Positions 44,364 to 52,994 are shown, counted from the first letter of the stretch. The stretch: 64,000 nt of DNA from Arthrobacter yangruifuii (GCF_009192775.1 NZ_VTFX01000006.1:186001-250000), one strand, 5' to 3'. Notes: generated from the sequence alone by a model not told the origin. A program made the numbers and translations.

Positions 44364-46193
44364 ATGAGCAGCACGCAAACCCCCATAGCGTACGAGCACA
44401 CCGAAGAAGGACTGGATGTAGAGGGCCTTCGGGCAAAGTACAAGGCGGAACGGGACCGGCGGATCCGTCCGGACGGCGCCACCCAGTACCAGCCAGCCAA
44501 GGGAAAGTTCGGCTACTACGCCACCGATCCCTACACCCCGCGCACCGAACGGGACCCGCTGACCGACGCCGTGGAGGTGCTGGTGATCGGCGGCGGTTTC
44601 GGCGGCCTGACCACGGGCGCCCGGCTCCGGGAGGCCGGCGTCGAGAGCATTCGCATGATGGATGAGGCCGGGGATTTCGGCGGCACCTGGTACTGGAACC
44701 GCTACCCCGGAATCCGCTGTGACATTCAGTCCTACGTCTACATGCCGCTGCTCGAAGAAGTGGGTTACATGCCCACCGAGCGTTACGCGCGGGGCGAGGA
44801 AATCCGCCGGCACGCCGTGGCCATCGCCGAACGCTTCGACCTGTACCGCGACACCGTTTTCCACACCCGTGTCACCGGCCTGGCCTGGGACGACGAAGCG
44901 CTGGAATGGATCGTCACCACCGACCGCGGGGACTCAATGCGTGCCCGCTACGTGATCACCTCCTCGGGAACGCTCACCCAGCCGAAGCTGCCGGGCATCC
45001 CGGGCATCGACTCCTTCAAGGGGCACACCTTCCACACCAGCCGGTGGGACTACGGCTACACCGGGGGAGACCAGTCCGGTAACCTCACGGGACTCGCGGA
45101 CAAGAAGGTGGCCGTGGTCGGCACCGGCGCCACGGGTATCCAGGTGATTCCCATGGTGGCGCGCGACGCCGGGCAGCTCCTGGTCTTCCAGCGCACACCG
45201 TCGTCCGTGGACATCCGGAACAACCGCCCCACCGACCCGGCCTGGGCCGCCTCCCTGAAGCCGGGCTGGCAGAAGGAACGCATGGAGAACTTCCTTGCCG
45301 TGGTCTCCGGGGAACCGGTGGAACAGGACCTCACCCGGGACGGCTGGACCTCCGTCCCGCAGCTGCACCGCAAGATGATCAGCGGCGCCGTCGACAAATC
45401 CGTATCTGCAGAAGAACGCGAACGCCTCGACGAACTCGTCGACTTCCGGAAAATGAACTCCATCCGTGCCCGGGTGGACGAGGAAGTCTATGATCCGAAG
45501 ACGGCTGAGATGCTCAAGCCCTGGTACCGCTACATGTGCAAGCGCCCGACCTTCAGCGACTACTACCTGGAGACCTTCAACCTTCCCAACGTGACGCTGG
45601 TGGACACGGCGGACTTCGGCGGCATCACCCGCATCACCGAGAACACCATCGTTGTGGGCGACGAGGAATACGAGGTTGACTGCATCGTCTTCGCCACGGG
45701 CTTCGAGGTAGGCATCTCCGGTGTCACCTCCGGCGCCCTGCCGGTGACCGGACGCGGCGGATCCACCCTGCTGGAAACGTGGAGCCGCGGACCGCGCACC
45801 CTGCACGGCTTCTACACGCACGGTTTCCCAAACCTGTTCCACCTCGGCTCAATGCAGAACGCCAACTCGGTGAACTTCGCCCACATCCTGCTGGAACAGG
45901 CGAACCACATTGCCGCCGTCATCGGCGCCGGACGGGAGGCAGGAGCCCGCTACATCGAGCCGACGGCGGAAGCCGAGGCTGCCTGGTGCGAAACCATCCA
46001 GCGGACCTCCGCGGACAACCGCAAGTTCGCCGCCGAATGCACGCCGGGCTACTACAACCGAGAGGGCAACCCGCCGCCCGTCAGCTTCTCCTTCAGCCCC
46101 GGGCCGGTGGTGTTCCACCGGTTGCTGAAGCAGTGGCGGGAGGAGAGCATCGATGAGGTGCTGGTGACGGAGGCTGCCGGGGTGCCGGCGTAA
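44364..46193 (+). CDS. Flavin-binding Baeyer-Villiger monooxygenase
   Basis: A 609-residue type I Baeyer-Villiger monooxygenase that inserts oxygen next to a ketone carbonyl using FAD and NADPH. The FAD motif VLVIGGGFGGLTTG is at about residues 73-86, the BVMO fingerprint FKGHTFHTSRWDY at 218-230 (pattern F-x-G-x-x-x-H-x-x-x-W-D), and the NADPH motif VVGTGATGIQ at about 250. The N-terminal extension of about 65 residues before the first Rossmann fold matches the larger cyclopentadecanone/steroid-type enzymes, but the substrate cannot be told. A TAAGGA ribosome site precedes the ATG. The upstream region carries the probable MarR operator. Confidence 0.95.
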   Translation: MSSTQTPIAYEHTEEGLDVEGLRAKYKAERDRRIRPDGATQYQPAKGKFGYYATDPYTPRTERDPLTDAVEVLVIGGGFGGLTTGARLREAGVESIRMMDEAGDFGGTWYWNRYPGIRCDIQSYVYMPLLEEVGYMPTERYARGEEIRRHAVAIAERFDLYRDTVFHTRVTGLAWDDEALEWIVTTDRGDSMRARYVITSSGTLTQPKLPGIPGIDSFKGHTFHTSRWDYGYTGGDQSGNLTGLADKKVAVVGTGATGIQVIPMVARDAGQLLVFQRTPSSVDIRNNRPTDPAWAASLKPGWQKERMENFLAVVSGEPVEQDLTRDGWTSVPQLHRKMISGAVDKSVSAEERERLDELVDFRKMNSIRARVDEEVYDPKTAEMLKPWYRYMCKRPTFSDYYLETFNLPNVTLVDTADFGGITRITENTIVVGDEEYEVDCIVFATGFEVGISGVTSGALPVTGRGGSTLLETWSRGPRTLHGFYTHGFPNLFHLGSMQNANSVNFAHILLEQANHIAAVIGAGREAGARYIEPTAEAEAAWCETIQRTSADNRKFAAECTPGYYNREGNPPPVSFSFSPGPVVFHRLLKQWREESIDEVLVTEAAGVPA

Positions 46194-46446
46194 GGTTCGC
46201 CTGCTGCGCCGTCTGCTGGGCCAGGCCGCGCCGCGGCTCACCTGCTGAGCCCGGCGGCAGCCCCGCTCACCTGCGGGGCCTGGCTCCGGCGGCAACGAAA
46301 TTCCGGCGCTCGCAGAGCTCGCTTGGAATATTAAAGCCGCCTCCGCCAGGCCCCTGCGGGGGTACACACGCCTGGCACTCAGTGTGGGCATTCCTAGGAT
46401 CAACCGCCCGAAACTTATCCGTGCTGCTGTTGGTGGGGCGTATTGG

Positions 46447-47502
46447 TTAGCCGCCGTTTGATTGGCGGATGCCGTTGGACAGAGCGTCGAATTCGTAGAT
46501 GAAGCCGCCGGAAGGGCCGCTGACCGTCAGGTAGGCCTCGTTGGTGCCTGGCTTGATGGCGATATTGGTGGCCGAGGTGAGGCCGTCCTCGTCGTCGTCG
46601 GCCGGGACGGTGACGGTGGACAGCAGCTCACCCGTGGGGCTGTAGACGAAAATGCGCGGCTGCCCGTGGACGGCCTGGTACACGTTGCCGTCGGCATCCA
46701 CGGCGTTGGAATCCGTCTGGCTGGTGCCGCCGTCGAAGTGCATGCCGGGGTGGGAGGTGGTGACCTCGGTCTTGTCCTCGTTCAGCACCAGATAGTCGAT
46801 CCGGTTGTCCATGTACTGGCTGACCCACAGCGCCTTGAAGTCCTCGCTGAAGGAAATGCCGTTCGGGGCAGCCAGGTTCCCGGCCAGGACGGTGGCCTCC
46901 GCGGTGTCCTTGTCGATCCGTACCACCCGGCCCTGCGCCTCCCAGGCCGGATCGGCGTAGCCGGTGGAATCGCTGACGAAGAGGTTGCCCTCCTCGTCGA
47001 AGGCCAGATCGTCCGGGCGCATGGGGGAACCGTCGACGTCGCCGGTGAAGAAGGTCTGGTGGTCCTGCCCGTCGGCGGTAATGCTGTCGATTTTTCCGGC
47101 GGCAAAGTCCGTCAGATAGAGCCGGCCGTCCTTCGGGCTGAACTGCGCGGAGGTGTAGGCGCCGTTGCCCTCGGTGAAGACAGGGTCAACGGTCCCTTCC
47201 TCGACGTCCACCCGCATGACCTTCGCGTCGCCGGACGGTGCAGTGACATCGACAACGAACAGGCCGCCGTCGGGCCCGAACGTCGGGCCTTCGATGAGGG
47301 TCATGCCGGTTTCGGGATGGACGGAGCTGACCTGGAGGACACGCTCGGCGGTCTGTTCGGAGACCCCGTGCACGCCGGTGTTCGACGCCGGTTCTTCGTC
47401 GTCCCCGGCGCCGCATCCGGTAAGCGCAGCGGCAAGTGCGAGGGTGAGTGCGGTGATGCGGACCGGCGTCGGGAAAGGGTTGGGCTGAATGCGGGGGGAC
47501 AT
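46447..47502 (-). CDS. SMP-30/gluconolactonase-like beta-propeller lipoprotein
   Basis: A 351-residue exported lipoprotein. The N-terminus is a signal peptide with lipobox LTGC (lipidated Cys30). The rest is an NHL/SMP-30-type propeller with repeated blades (LIEGPTFGPDGGLFVVDV, RPDDLAFDEEGNLFVSDS, APNGISFSEDFKALWVSQ, DSNAVDADGNVYQAVHG). The EGP, N and D positions match the metal site of SMP-30/Drp35 lactonases, so hydrolysis of a lactone or ester at the cell surface is plausible. About 33 bases upstream of the start lies a 33-bp palindrome resembling a DtxR/IdeR iron box, so expression is probably raised under iron limitation; esterases acting on siderophores would fit that pattern. The enzyme activity itself is inferred. 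Confidence 0.88.
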   Translation of the reverse strand: MSPRIQPNPFPTPVRITALTLALAAALTGCGAGDDEEPASNTGVHGVSEQTAERVLQVSSVHPETGMTLIEGPTFGPDGGLFVVDVTAPSGDAKVMRVDVEEGTVDPVFTEGNGAYTSAQFSPKDGRLYLTDFAAGKIDSITADGQDHQTFFTGDVDGSPMRPDDLAFDEEGNLFVSDSTGYADPAWEAQGRVVRIDKDTAEATVLAGNLAAPNGISFSEDFKALWVSQYMDNRIDYLVLNEDKTEVTTSHPGMHFDGGTSQTDSNAVDADGNVYQAVHGQPRIFVYSPTGELLSTVTVPADDDEDGLTSATNIAIKPGTNEAYLTVSGPSGGFIYEFDALSNGIRQSNGG

Positions 47503-47534
47503 GCTGCGGCTCCGATGCGCTGGGGGACTGAGGA

Positions 47535-47567
47535 CGCAATTACTTAGGATAAGCCTAAGTTATTGCG
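47535..47567. promoter_or_regulatory. DtxR/IdeR-type iron box
   Basis: The core ACTTAGGATAAGCCTAAGT (47542-47560) has perfect seven-base arms. The symmetry extends outward to 14-base arms from CGCAAT to ATTGCG with a single mismatch. It resembles the TTAGGTTAGGCTAACCTAA consensus with differences in the centre and right half. It stands directly upstream of the lipoprotein gene. Confidence 0.65.
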
Positions 47568-47621
47568 AGGCGACGTCCTGCTGCGGCCGCTGCCCGAGAC
47601 CCGCTCCTCGCCGTTAAACAG

Positions 47622-47651
47622 AAAAGCGGCCCCACGAATGGGGCCGCTTTT
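47622..47651 (-). terminator. Terminator after tRNA-Ser(TGA)
   Basis: Perfect 13-base stem AAAAGCGGCCCCA with its complement around CGAA, followed leftward by T's. It lies 10 bases behind the tRNA and separates it from the iron box region. Confidence 0.88.
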
Positions 47652-47661
47652 CTTGTCGGCG

Positions 47662-47749
47662 CGGAAGGTAAGGGATTCGAACCCTTGGTACGGGGTTACC
47701 GCACACTGGTTTTCAAGACCAGCTCCATCGGCCGCTCGGACAACCTTCC
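47662..47749 (-). tRNA. tRNA-Ser (anticodon TGA)
   Basis: Eighty-eight bases on the minus strand, beginning GGAAGGTTGTCCGAGCGG, with anticodon stem CTGGT/ACCAG around CTTGAAA (anticodon TGA), a long variable arm and T-arm GGGTTCGAATCCC. The CCA end is not encoded (CGC follows the discriminator), unlike the other three tRNAs in the window. Confidence 0.94.
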
Positions 47750-47811
47750 TCACTATGTAGTCTGGCAGAAGGGATGAAATCACCAAAATTCCCTAAACCA
47801 GGAAGGACAGC

Positions 47812-48789
47812 ATGAAAGCCATTGTCATTGGAACGCCCGGGGGACCGGAAGCACTGGAACTGCAGGAGGTGCCCGCACCCGAGGCCGGACCGGGCGAGGT
47901 GCTGATCGACGTCGTTGCCGCCGGCATCAACCGCGCCGACGTGATGCAGCGGCAGGGCCACTACCCGGTCCCCGCCGGAGCGTCCGAATATCCCGGCCTG
48001 GAAGTCTCCGGCCGGATTGCCGCCCTGGGCGAGGGAGTTGAAGGCTTCGCCGTGGGCACCGAAGTGGTGGCCCTGCTGACCGGCGGCGGCTATGCCGAAC
48101 AGGTTGCCGTTCCCGCCGGACAGGTGCTGCCCCTGCCGGACGGCGTCGACGTTGTCACGGCCGCCTCCCTGCCGGAAACGGCTGCCACTGTGTTCTCCAA
48201 CCTCTTTATGGCCGCCGGGGTAAAGGAGGGGGACTACGTCCTCATCCACGGCGCCAGCGGCGGCATCGGCACCATGGCCATCCAGATGGTCACCGCCTTC
48301 GATGCCGTTCCGATGGTCACCGCCGGGTCCGCGGAAAAGCTCGAACTGGCAGAATCCCTCGGCGCAAAGGTGCTCATTAACTACAAGGAACAGGACTTCG
48401 TCGACGCGGTCCGGGACGCAACCAACGGGCACGGGGCGGACGTCATCCTCGACGTGGTCGGCGCCAAATACCTGCAGCGGAACCTGGACGCGCTCGCCGT
48501 CGCCGGCCGCCTGGTGGTCATTGGCCTGCAGGGCGGCATCAAGGCGGAGCTGAACCTCAACCAGCTCATGACCAAACGCGCCGCCGTTATCGGCACCACC
48601 CTCCGCGGCCGGCCCGTGGAGGAAAAGAGCGCCATCATGGCCGCCGTCGGCGAATACGTCTGGCCGCTGCTGGAGGCCGGACAAATCCGCCCCCTCGTGG
48701 ACCGCACCTTCCCGCTGGCCGAAGCTGCCGCCGCCCACGAGTATTTCGATTCCGGCCGGCACACAGGCAAAATCCTGCTCACGGTGTAG
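47812..48789 (+). CDS. NAD(P)H-quinone oxidoreductase (PIG3 family)
   Basis: A 325-residue zinc-free medium-chain oxidoreductase that reduces quinones with NAD(P)H. Family signs are AAGINRADVMQRQGHYPVP (about residues 36-54), GLEVSGRIAALGEGVEGF, the nucleotide-binding VLIHGASGGIGTMAIQ (about 142-157), and GADVILDVVGAKYLQRNLDAL (about 208-228). These match the PIG3/TP53I3 branch rather than QorA. The zinc-ligand cysteines of alcohol dehydrogenases are absent. AGGAAGG precedes the ATG. It is a single gene ended by a terminator at 48813. Confidence 0.92.
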   Translation: MKAIVIGTPGGPEALELQEVPAPEAGPGEVLIDVVAAGINRADVMQRQGHYPVPAGASEYPGLEVSGRIAALGEGVEGFAVGTEVVALLTGGGYAEQVAVPAGQVLPLPDGVDVVTAASLPETAATVFSNLFMAAGVKEGDYVLIHGASGGIGTMAIQMVTAFDAVPMVTAGSAEKLELAESLGAKVLINYKEQDFVDAVRDATNGHGADVILDVVGAKYLQRNLDALAVAGRLVVIGLQGGIKAELNLNQLMTKRAAVIGTTLRGRPVEEKSAIMAAVGEYVWPLLEAGQIRPLVDRTFPLAEAAAAHEYFDSGRHTGKILLTV

Positions 48790-48812
48790 GCAAACCCCCG
48801 GATCCCACGACG

Positions 48813-48842
48813 ACGGCGGCCGCGCAGCATTACGGCCGCCGT
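48813..48842 (+). terminator. Terminator after the quinone oxidoreductase gene
   Basis: Ten-base stem ACGGCGGCCG with its complement around a ten-base loop, followed by TTTCGT. The left arm continues the ACGACGGCGGC word shared with two other terminators. Confidence 0.7.
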
Positions 48843-48852
48843 TTCGTACGTC

Positions 48853-48868
48853 TGTGACGGCCGTCTCA
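48853..48868. promoter_or_regulatory. Imperfect CRP/GlxR-type site before cstA
   Basis: TGTGACGGCCGTCTCA differs from TGTGA-N6-TCACA at one position. It is 93 bases upstream of cstA, close to a GATAAC box at 48875-48880. Confidence 0.45.
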
Positions 48869-48960
48869 GCCGCTGATAACCTCTTGGATGCAGGGCCACT
48901 CCCTGCCCCATTCGGTACGTATGTCAACGCAGACACCCACCGCAGACCAAAGGGATCATC

Positions 48961-51252
48961 ATGAGCGAGAATCAACGGCGCCGGGCCGACAACCGGCAGC
49001 GACAGGACGGCGACGTCCTGGAACAGGACCCGGCACTGCCGCCGGTGGCCGTGGACCCGGAAACCCTCGACGCGGAGGACCGGCGCTGGACGCCCGCAAA
49101 GATCGCCCTCTGGGCGGGCATTGCACTGCTGGGCGGCCTCAGCTGGACCATGCTCGCCATAGTGCGCGGGGAAACCGTGAACGCCATCTGGTTCGTGTTC
49201 GCGGCCGTGTGCACCTACCTCATCGGTTACCGCTTCTACTCCAAGCTCATCGAAGCGAAGCTGCTCAAGCCCAATGACCGCCGCGCCACCCCGGCCGAGT
49301 ACAAGGCTGACGGCAAGGACTACGCCGCCACGGACCGCCGGGTCCTCTACGGCCACCACTTCGCTGCCATTGCCGGCGCCGGACCGCTGGTCGGCCCCGT
49401 CCTGGCCGCGCAGATGGGCTACCTCCCCGGCACCATCTGGATCATTGTGGGCGTGGTGCTCGCCGGCGCCGTCCAGGACTACCTGGTGATGTTCTTCTCC
49501 ATGCGCCGCGGCGGACGGTCCCTGGGACAGATGGCCCGGGATGAACTGGGACTCATCGGCGGCACCGCCGCCCTGATCGCCACCCTGGTCATCATGATCA
49601 TCATCGTGGCCATCCTCGCCCTCGTGGTGGTCAATGCCCTCGCTGAAAGCCCGTGGGGTGTCTTCTCCGTCAGCATGACCATCCCCATCGCCCTGTTTAT
49701 GGGCGTGTACCTGCGCTATCTGCGTCCCGGCAAGGTCACCGAGGTCTCCATCATCGGGTTCGTGCTCCTGCTCGCGGCCATCATTGCCGGCGGCTGGGTT
49801 GCCGACACCCCGCTGGGCGACGCCCTGACCCTGGAACCCACCACCATCGCGTGGGGCATCATCATCTACGGCTTTATTGCCGCCGTCCTGCCGGTCTGGC
49901 TGCTGCTGGCCCCGCGCGACTACCTCTCCACCTTCATGAAGGTGGGCACCATCGTGATGCTCGCCGTGGCCATCATCATCGTCCGCCCGGAGATCAGCGT
50001 TCCGGCGGTCAGCGAGTTCGCCAGCCGCGACGACGGCCCGGTGGTTGCCGGACCGCTTTTCCCGTTCCTCTTTGTCACGATCGCCTGCGGCGCGCTTTCC
50101 GGTTTCCACGCGCTGATTTCCTCCGGCACCACCCCGAAGATGTTGGAGAAGGAACGCCAGACCCGCTTCATCGGCTACGGCGGCATGCTGATGGAATCCT
50201 TCGTCGCCATCATGGCCCTGGTGGCCGCCCTCTCGATTGACCGCGGCATCTACTTCGCCATGAACTCCTCCGCCGGTGCCACCGGCGGCACCGTGGAGGG
50301 CGCCGTCGCCTTCGTCAACGGGCTGGGCCTGGCCGGAGTGAACCTCACCCCGGACATGCTCTCCTCGCTGGCCTCCAGCGTGGGCGAGGAATCCATCGTC
50401 TCGCGCACCGGCGGGGCGCCCACCCTCGCCGTCGGCCTGGCCACGATCATGCATTCGCTGATCGGCGGGCCTTCCATGATGGCCTTCTGGTACCACTTCG
50501 CGATCATGTTCGAGGCCCTGTTCATCCTCACCGCGGTGGACGCCGGAACCCGCGTAGCCCGGTTCATGCTGCAGGACACCATCGGCAACGTCGCCCCGAA
50601 GTTCAAGGACATGTCCTGGCGCCCCGGCGCCTGGATCTGTACGGCGATCATGGTTGCCGGCTGGGGGTCCATCCTGATCATGGGGGTCACCGATCCGCTG
50701 GGCGGCATCAATACGCTGTTCCCGCTGTTCGGCATTGCCAACCAGCTCCTGGCCGCCATTGCGCTGGCCATCTGCATGGCGATCATTGCCAAGAAGAACG
50801 CCTTCAAGTGGCTCTGGATCGTGGCCGTGCCGCTGGCCTTCGCCGCGGTGGTGACCATCACGGCGTCGTTCTACAAGATCTTCTCCCCGGTCCCGTCGGT
50901 CGGCTACTGGGCCAACCACGAGGCGTTCCAGCAGGCCCTGGCGGACGGAAAGACCAGCTTCGGCACCGCCAAGACCGTAGAGGCCATGGAAGCGGTGGTG
51001 CGCAACACGTTCATCCAGACCACGCTTTCGGTGGTGTTCGTGACCCTGGCGATCATTGTCATCATCACGGCGATCATGGCCACCATCCGGTCCTTCCGTT
51101 CCGGCGGCGCTCCGAGCGCTGAAGATCCCGCCGTGGCATCCCGGACGTTCGCGCCGGCCGGATTCCTGGCCACGCCGGCGGAAAAGGAAATCATGGCCCA
51201 GTGGCAGGCCCTGCCGGAGGCCGATCGGCCCGCCCAACGGGCGGCGCACTGA
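48961..51252 (+). CDS. cstA: Carbon starvation protein CstA (pyruvate/peptide transporter)
   Basis: A 763-residue membrane protein of the CstA family, which imports pyruvate (and was first linked to peptide uptake) during carbon limitation. An N-terminal soluble stretch of about 45 residues is followed by some 16 membrane segments. Conserved CstA blocks are YGHHFAAIAGAGPLVGPVLAAQMGYLPG near residue 130, HALISSGTTPKMLEKERQTRFIGYGGMLMESFVAIMAL near 385, and FEALFILTAVDAGTRVARFMLQD near 530. An AAAGGGA ribosome site precedes the ATG and a near-consensus CRP-type site lies 93 bases upstream. The stop overlaps the start of yjiX by one base. Confidence 0.95.
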   Translation: MSENQRRRADNRQRQDGDVLEQDPALPPVAVDPETLDAEDRRWTPAKIALWAGIALLGGLSWTMLAIVRGETVNAIWFVFAAVCTYLIGYRFYSKLIEAKLLKPNDRRATPAEYKADGKDYAATDRRVLYGHHFAAIAGAGPLVGPVLAAQMGYLPGTIWIIVGVVLAGAVQDYLVMFFSMRRGGRSLGQMARDELGLIGGTAALIATLVIMIIIVAILALVVVNALAESPWGVFSVSMTIPIALFMGVYLRYLRPGKVTEVSIIGFVLLLAAIIAGGWVADTPLGDALTLEPTTIAWGIIIYGFIAAVLPVWLLLAPRDYLSTFMKVGTIVMLAVAIIIVRPEISVPAVSEFASRDDGPVVAGPLFPFLFVTIACGALSGFHALISSGTTPKMLEKERQTRFIGYGGMLMESFVAIMALVAALSIDRGIYFAMNSSAGATGGTVEGAVAFVNGLGLAGVNLTPDMLSSLASSVGEESIVSRTGGAPTLAVGLATIMHSLIGGPSMMAFWYHFAIMFEALFILTAVDAGTRVARFMLQDTIGNVAPKFKDMSWRPGAWICTAIMVAGWGSILIMGVTDPLGGINTLFPLFGIANQLLAAIALAICMAIIAKKNAFKWLWIVAVPLAFAAVVTITASFYKIFSPVPSVGYWANHEAFQQALADGKTSFGTAKTVEAMEAVVRNTFIQTTLSVVFVTLAIIVIITAIMATIRSFRSGGAPSAEDPAVASRTFAPAGFLATPAEKEIMAQWQALPEADRPAQRAAH

Positions 51253-51452
51253 TGAGCGCCGCCGTCGCCGTCCGGCAGGGGGTAGCCGGGTTTGTCCGGT
51301 TCTTCCGTGACGTGATGGGAGAGGACGCCTACCGGAAATACACGGATTTCCACGCCCGGTCCGGCTGCAGCTCCCCGCTGATGAGCGAGCGTGACTTCTG
51401 GAGGGACAAGATGGACCGGCAGGATGCCAATCCGGAGGGCCGCTGCTGCTAG
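51252..51452 (+). CDS. yjiX: YbdD/YjiX family small protein
   Basis: A 66-residue DUF466 protein, almost always encoded beside cstA/btsT. Seen are VAGFVRFFRDVMGEDAYRKY (residues 10-29) and the conserved end SPLMSERDFWRDKMDRQDANPEGRCC. Its function is not known in detail; it appears needed for, or associated with, the transporter. The start codon overlaps the cstA stop (TGATG), so translation is coupled. A strong terminator follows. Confidence 0.93.
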   Translation: MSAAVAVRQGVAGFVRFFRDVMGEDAYRKYTDFHARSGCSSPLMSERDFWRDKMDRQDANPEGRCC

Positions 51453-51475
51453 CTTCGGCCAGCCTGTCCGGGAGT

Positions 51476-51524
51476 ACGACGGCGGCACCGCACCCGATTG
51501 CCTCGGGTGCGGTGCCGCCGTCGT
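51476..51524 (+). terminator. Terminator after cstA-yjiX
   Basis: Perfect 22-base stem starting ACGACGGCGGCACC with a short loop, followed by TGTG rather than a T run. The outer arm is the ACGACGGCGGC word also present at 34133 and 48810. Confidence 0.82.
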
Positions 51525-51668
51525 TGTGTCCTTGTGTGACCTCGCGCGGATGCCTGGATGCCGGGCGGGGTGGAGCCTGCACGGTGATTACGCGAAAAAC
51601 GGTGGAGAGACGCCTGGAAAGCTGATCCGCCGGGGGCAACCACTGCCAACCGTGAGAGCATTGATGCC

Positions 51669-52370
51669 ATGACTGAACAGAACGGATCCTCCGACCGCCG
51701 CGAGGCGGCCCCGGACGCTCCTGTTGGGCAGAAGTCAGCGCAGACACCGGACCGGGACGGAACGGGCCTTTTCCCTGCTGCGCCCTCCGCCGCGGCCGGC
51801 ACTGAGACCGGCGGGCAGGCGGACCCCGCCGCGGACACCAAGGACGCCTCCGGCCAGGCCAAGGGCAAAACCGGTCCGCCCAAACTCAACGAGCTGGTGG
51901 ACGAACCCGCGAAGGTCATGCGGATCGGCACCATGATCAAGCAGCTGCTGGACGAGGTACGCAACGCACCGCTGGACGATGCCGCCCGCAACCGGCTGGC
52001 CGAGATCCATGAGCGGTCGCTGAAGGAGCTCGAGGACGGGCTGGCGCCGGAGCTGGTCAGCGAGCTGCACCGGATCAATCTCCCGTTCGGCGATGATTCC
52101 ACCCCCACCGACGCGGAACTGCGGATTGCGCAGGCCCAGCTGGTGGGCTGGCTCGAAGGCCTGTTCCGCGGCATCCAGACGGCCATCGCCGCGCAGCAGA
52201 GCGCAACCCACGCCGCCGGGCGCCTGCAGCTGCGGCAGCTGCCGCCCGGAACCATGCTGGCGCCGGGTCTTGTGATCGGGGATGACGGGGAACCGCACCG
52301 CGCGCAGGGACCCCAGGGGGCCGGCAGCCCGCGGCAGGAACCACAAACGAGCCCCGGCCAGTACCTGTAG
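51669..52370 (+). CDS. bpa: Bacterial proteasome activator (Bpa/PafE)
   Basis: An ATP-independent ring activator that opens the 20S proteasome gate and feeds it unfolded proteins. The 233-residue protein carries a disordered N-terminal extension of about 75 residues, then the DUF2587 helical core (NELVDEPAKVMRIGTMIKQLLDEVRNAPLD, NRLAEIHERSLKELEDGLAPELVSEL, TDAELRIAQAQLVGWLEGLFRGIQTAI). It ends in the GQYL tail that docks into the proteasome alpha ring in mycobacteria. The proteasome itself is not encoded in this window. A second gene follows after seven bases and probably shares its transcript. The ribosome site is weak. Confidence 0.92.
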   Translation: MTEQNGSSDRREAAPDAPVGQKSAQTPDRDGTGLFPAAPSAAAGTETGGQADPAADTKDASGQAKGKTGPPKLNELVDEPAKVMRIGTMIKQLLDEVRNAPLDDAARNRLAEIHERSLKELEDGLAPELVSELHRINLPFGDDSTPTDAELRIAQAQLVGWLEGLFRGIQTAIAAQQSATHAAGRLQLRQLPPGTMLAPGLVIGDDGEPHRAQGPQGAGSPRQEPQTSPGQYL

Positions 52371-52377
52371 GACATAG

Positions 52378-52854
52378 ATGGCACTTTTTGCAGCCGCCCG
52401 GCAGGGGCGGAAAGATGATTCTGAGCTCGGCAAGGGCGTCTGGCGGCGTGCCCATGACCGGTTCACCCGCGGGCTGGACCGGTACTACCAGATGCTCGAA
52501 GGCGTGGAGGATGACGCCATCTACAACGAGCTGGTGACCGTGGCCAACGAGCTCGCCGGACTGCTGCCGCGCGTCCGCGACGTCTGCTCCTCCGCGCAGC
52601 GTGAACTGCCCAGCACCGGCCAGAACATCCCCGGGGCGCTGACGGCAGTCCACCGGGCACTGTCCCGCAGCGGCAATTCCCTGGCCGCCGCCGCCGAGGC
52701 GGCAGCCATGTCCCGGCTCGAAGGGGAACGCTGGGGGATCGCCTCGGCCGGCCTGGACAATGTGCGGCGCCGCGCGGAACTGGTGCAGGAGGACGTGGTG
52801 GAGGCGGAACGCGCCCTGACCAGCGCCCGCGAAGCGGGAATCACGAAGCGGTAA
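52378..52854 (+). CDS. Conserved helical protein encoded with bpa
   Basis: A 158-residue protein, predicted to be nearly all helical (HDRFTRGLDRYYQMLEGVEDDAIYNELVTVANELAGLLPRVRDVCSSAQREL, then AVHRALSRSGNSLAAAAEAAAMSRLEG). I do not recognise a named family. It has no signal peptide or membrane segment. It begins seven bases after bpa, so translation is probably coupled. A role with the proteasome activator, as partner or substrate adaptor, is possible but rests on position only. Confidence 0.8.
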   Translation: MALFAAARQGRKDDSELGKGVWRRAHDRFTRGLDRYYQMLEGVEDDAIYNELVTVANELAGLLPRVRDVCSSAQRELPSTGQNIPGALTAVHRALSRSGNSLAAAAEAAAMSRLEGERWGIASAGLDNVRRRAELVQEDVVEAERALTSAREAGITKR

Positions 52855-52994
52855 AAGCCCGGTCTCTGTACGGAAAAACGGTACCCGGCCCGAAATTCCG
52901 GAAAAATCTTTGCCAAACCGGGAATACGTCACAGCGGATTCCGCGGTGAGCTTATCCGTTTTGACCTGCCCGGCAACGGGACAAGGATGTGTCT

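Noticed and set aside
47713-51747. A 1,344-codon open frame on the minus strand opposite cstA and the quinone oxidoreductase gene
   Set aside because: It reads as His/Gly/Asp/Arg-rich low-complexity sequence without domains, and lies fully antisense to two well-identified genes. Strong GC bias at third positions removes stop codons from the antisense frame.
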